Source: Zobellia galactanivorans | Lineage (GTDB): Bacteria > Bacteroidota > Bacteroidia > Flavobacteriales > Flavobacteriaceae | DNA length: 64,000 nt | Direction: 5' to 3' | Assembly (NCBI RefSeq): GCF_000973105.1 | Contig: NC_015844.1 | Location: 186,001-250,000 of the forward strand | In this document: positions 63,036 through 64,000 of the stretch, one piece after another | How the letters are laid out: every line of letters starts with the position of its first letter | Position numbering within the stretch: position 1 is the first letter of the stretch | Notes under the pieces: model-generated | What the model saw: only the letters and a program-made list of their open reading frames with translations | Databases searched by the model: none | Told to the model about the DNA's origin: nothing | Position numbers and translations under genes: made by a program

Positions 63036-64000
63036 CTATTCCGTTTTTGCCTTTGAACGGGCCTCAGTCGTTTCCTTAACAATGGCCTCGGCAATTTCAG
63101 GGTAATTCCACTCAAGGGTATTTCTATTAAAAATACCGAACTCATCAACATTCCCGTTATCCCACCAAATGGGACAAATGCCCCTTTCGGCGCAGGCCCT
63201 GGCATAGAATTCGGCATGGGCCAAGCGGTCTTCGGGATTATCACTGAAGGTTGAGCCCCACTCCCCCATGACCACGGCCCTATTATCTTCGACGATGAAT
63301 TTATCACGGATTTTATCCAACTCCGCAAGTAAGGCGGTTTTGTCGGCTTCGGTTCCCCAAGTGGAGTCCGTTCCATCCAAACAAAACTGATAAGGGAAAT
63401 AGCTATGCACCGATACAATAACATTTTTATCCCCATTGGGTACAAGATAGTCGTTCAAAGCATTTGAAGCGGTACTTGCAGCATAGGTAGACACCATTAT
63501 TTTTCGCTTTGCATTATTGCCCCCCGTGGCCCGAATGGCATCGACACTGACCTGGTGATATTGATTGACGGCATCACGGCCTTCTTGTGTACCTCCTTTC
63601 CATTCCTCGGGCGTACCCTTATGTCTCGGTTCATTTAGGGTTTCAAAAATAAGGTAATCGCCGTAAGTCTTGAACCTATTGGCTATTTGCGTCCATACCT
63701 TCGAAAGTTCATCTTTTACTTCATCGGCCTTTTCATAGGTAGGAAGGATCCATGTTTCATCATGGTGTATATTTATGATCACATACATCTCATTTTCGAG
63801 GGCAAAATTGGCAATGGCCTCGACCTTATCCAACCAATTTGCTTCAATAAGATAGTCTGGGCCCTCCCCTATATGAAACTTCCAAGTAACCGGTAAACGT
63901 AAGGTTTTAAATCCCATTTTGGCAATTTCATCGATCATGGCCTTAGTGGTCAAGGGGTTTCCCCAAGCCGTCTCGTCACTGTTATAGGTATCCATTGCAT
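63036..64000 (-). CDS. GH5-family endoglucanase-like enzyme, partial (5' end outside window)
   Basis: About 321 C-terminal residues of a GH5 glycosidase; the frame stays open to the right edge, so the N-terminus is missing. The first visible segment '...AMDTYNSDETAWGNPLTT' corresponds to the N-terminal substrate loop that normally follows 'G.N.GN'. Then come 'FKTLRLPVTWKFHIGEGPDY', the acid/base Glu in 'FETLNEPRHKG', and the nucleophile Glu in 'VVMGEWGSTFSDN'. The pattern fits the cellulase/xyloglucanase-type branch (GH5_4-like), but mannanase or other beta-glucan activity cannot be excluded. It is convergent with the LuxR-type regulator and ends at a hairpin. Confidence 0.88.
   Translation of the reverse strand, partial: AMDTYNSDETAWGNPLTTKAMIDEIAKMGFKTLRLPVTWKFHIGEGPDYLIEANWLDKVEAIANFALENEMYVIINIHHDETWILPTYEKADEVKDELSKVWTQIANRFKTYGDYLIFETLNEPRHKGTPEEWKGGTQEGRDAVNQYHQVSVDAIRATGGNNAKRKIMVSTYAASTASNALNDYLVPNGDKNVIVSVHSYFPYQFCLDGTDSTWGTEADKTALLAELDKIRDKFIVEDNRAVVMGEWGSTFSDNPEDRLAHAEFYARACAERGICPIWWDNGNVDEFGIFNRNTLEWNYPEIAEAIVKETTEARSKAKTE

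Noticed and set aside
1-64000. CRISPR array, rRNA or tRNA genes
   Set aside because: No regularly spaced direct repeats and no recognisable RNA-gene sequences were seen on either strand.

Overview
The window looks like a chromosomal stretch of a marine, algal-polysaccharide-degrading member of the Flavobacteriaceae (Bacteroidota). The grounds are SusC/SusD pairs, two hybrid two-component regulators, formylglycine sulfatases, two GH117 enzymes, many lipoprotein signals, and AT-rich leaders without strong Shine-Dalgarno sites. The gene set recalls Zobellia; that genus call is an inference. I see no rRNA, tRNA or CRISPR.

Region 1 (1-14191) is a xylan/xylose locus: a GH10 xylanase with a GPH sugar symporter cut by the left edge, a hybrid two-component sensor (HTCS), xylulokinase, xylose isomerase, a small transaldolase, and a divergent LacI-type regulator. 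Three unrelated accessory genes (GNAT, CPBP protease, unknown) sit between the xylanase and the HTCS.

Region 2 (14205-29766) holds a tight four-gene operon of the kind better known from Planctomycetes: a Tat-exported beta-propeller, a two-haem-motif DUF1549/DUF1553 lipoprotein, a Tat-exported DUF1501 protein, and a membrane cytochrome with LRR and chitobiase-type domains. It lies downstream of a second HTCS and near a sulfatase. Next come a GC-rich GMC dehydrogenase and its subunit-3-like partner.

Region 3 (about 29828-49762) is a polysaccharide utilisation island of roughly 20 kb. The leftward arm is SusC, SusD, GH105/88, KduI, a KduD-like SDR, a hexuronate-type MFS transporter, a lyase-like lipoprotein and GH117. 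The rightward arm is a DUF4861 lipoprotein, an RraA-like aldolase, GH31 and GH29. An AraC regulator lies between the arms. The inferred job is uptake and breakdown of a uronate-containing, anhydrosugar- and possibly fucose-bearing algal polymer. The island is bracketed by two direct 161-bp copies (one mismatch) of the 3' end of the GMC partner gene plus its bidirectional terminator. The right copy is fused to a broken IS256-type transposase.

Region 4 (49945-64000) holds a second SusC/SusD pair with a divergent membrane-bound TPR-AraC regulator, a DUF4442 protein, a sulfatase-GH117 operon with a divergent membrane-bound TPR-LuxR-type regulator, and a GH5 endoglucanase cut by the right edge.

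The two observations most worth following are the repeat-bounded island with its IS256 scar, and the haem/DUF1501/DUF1553 operon under apparent polysaccharide-sensor control.
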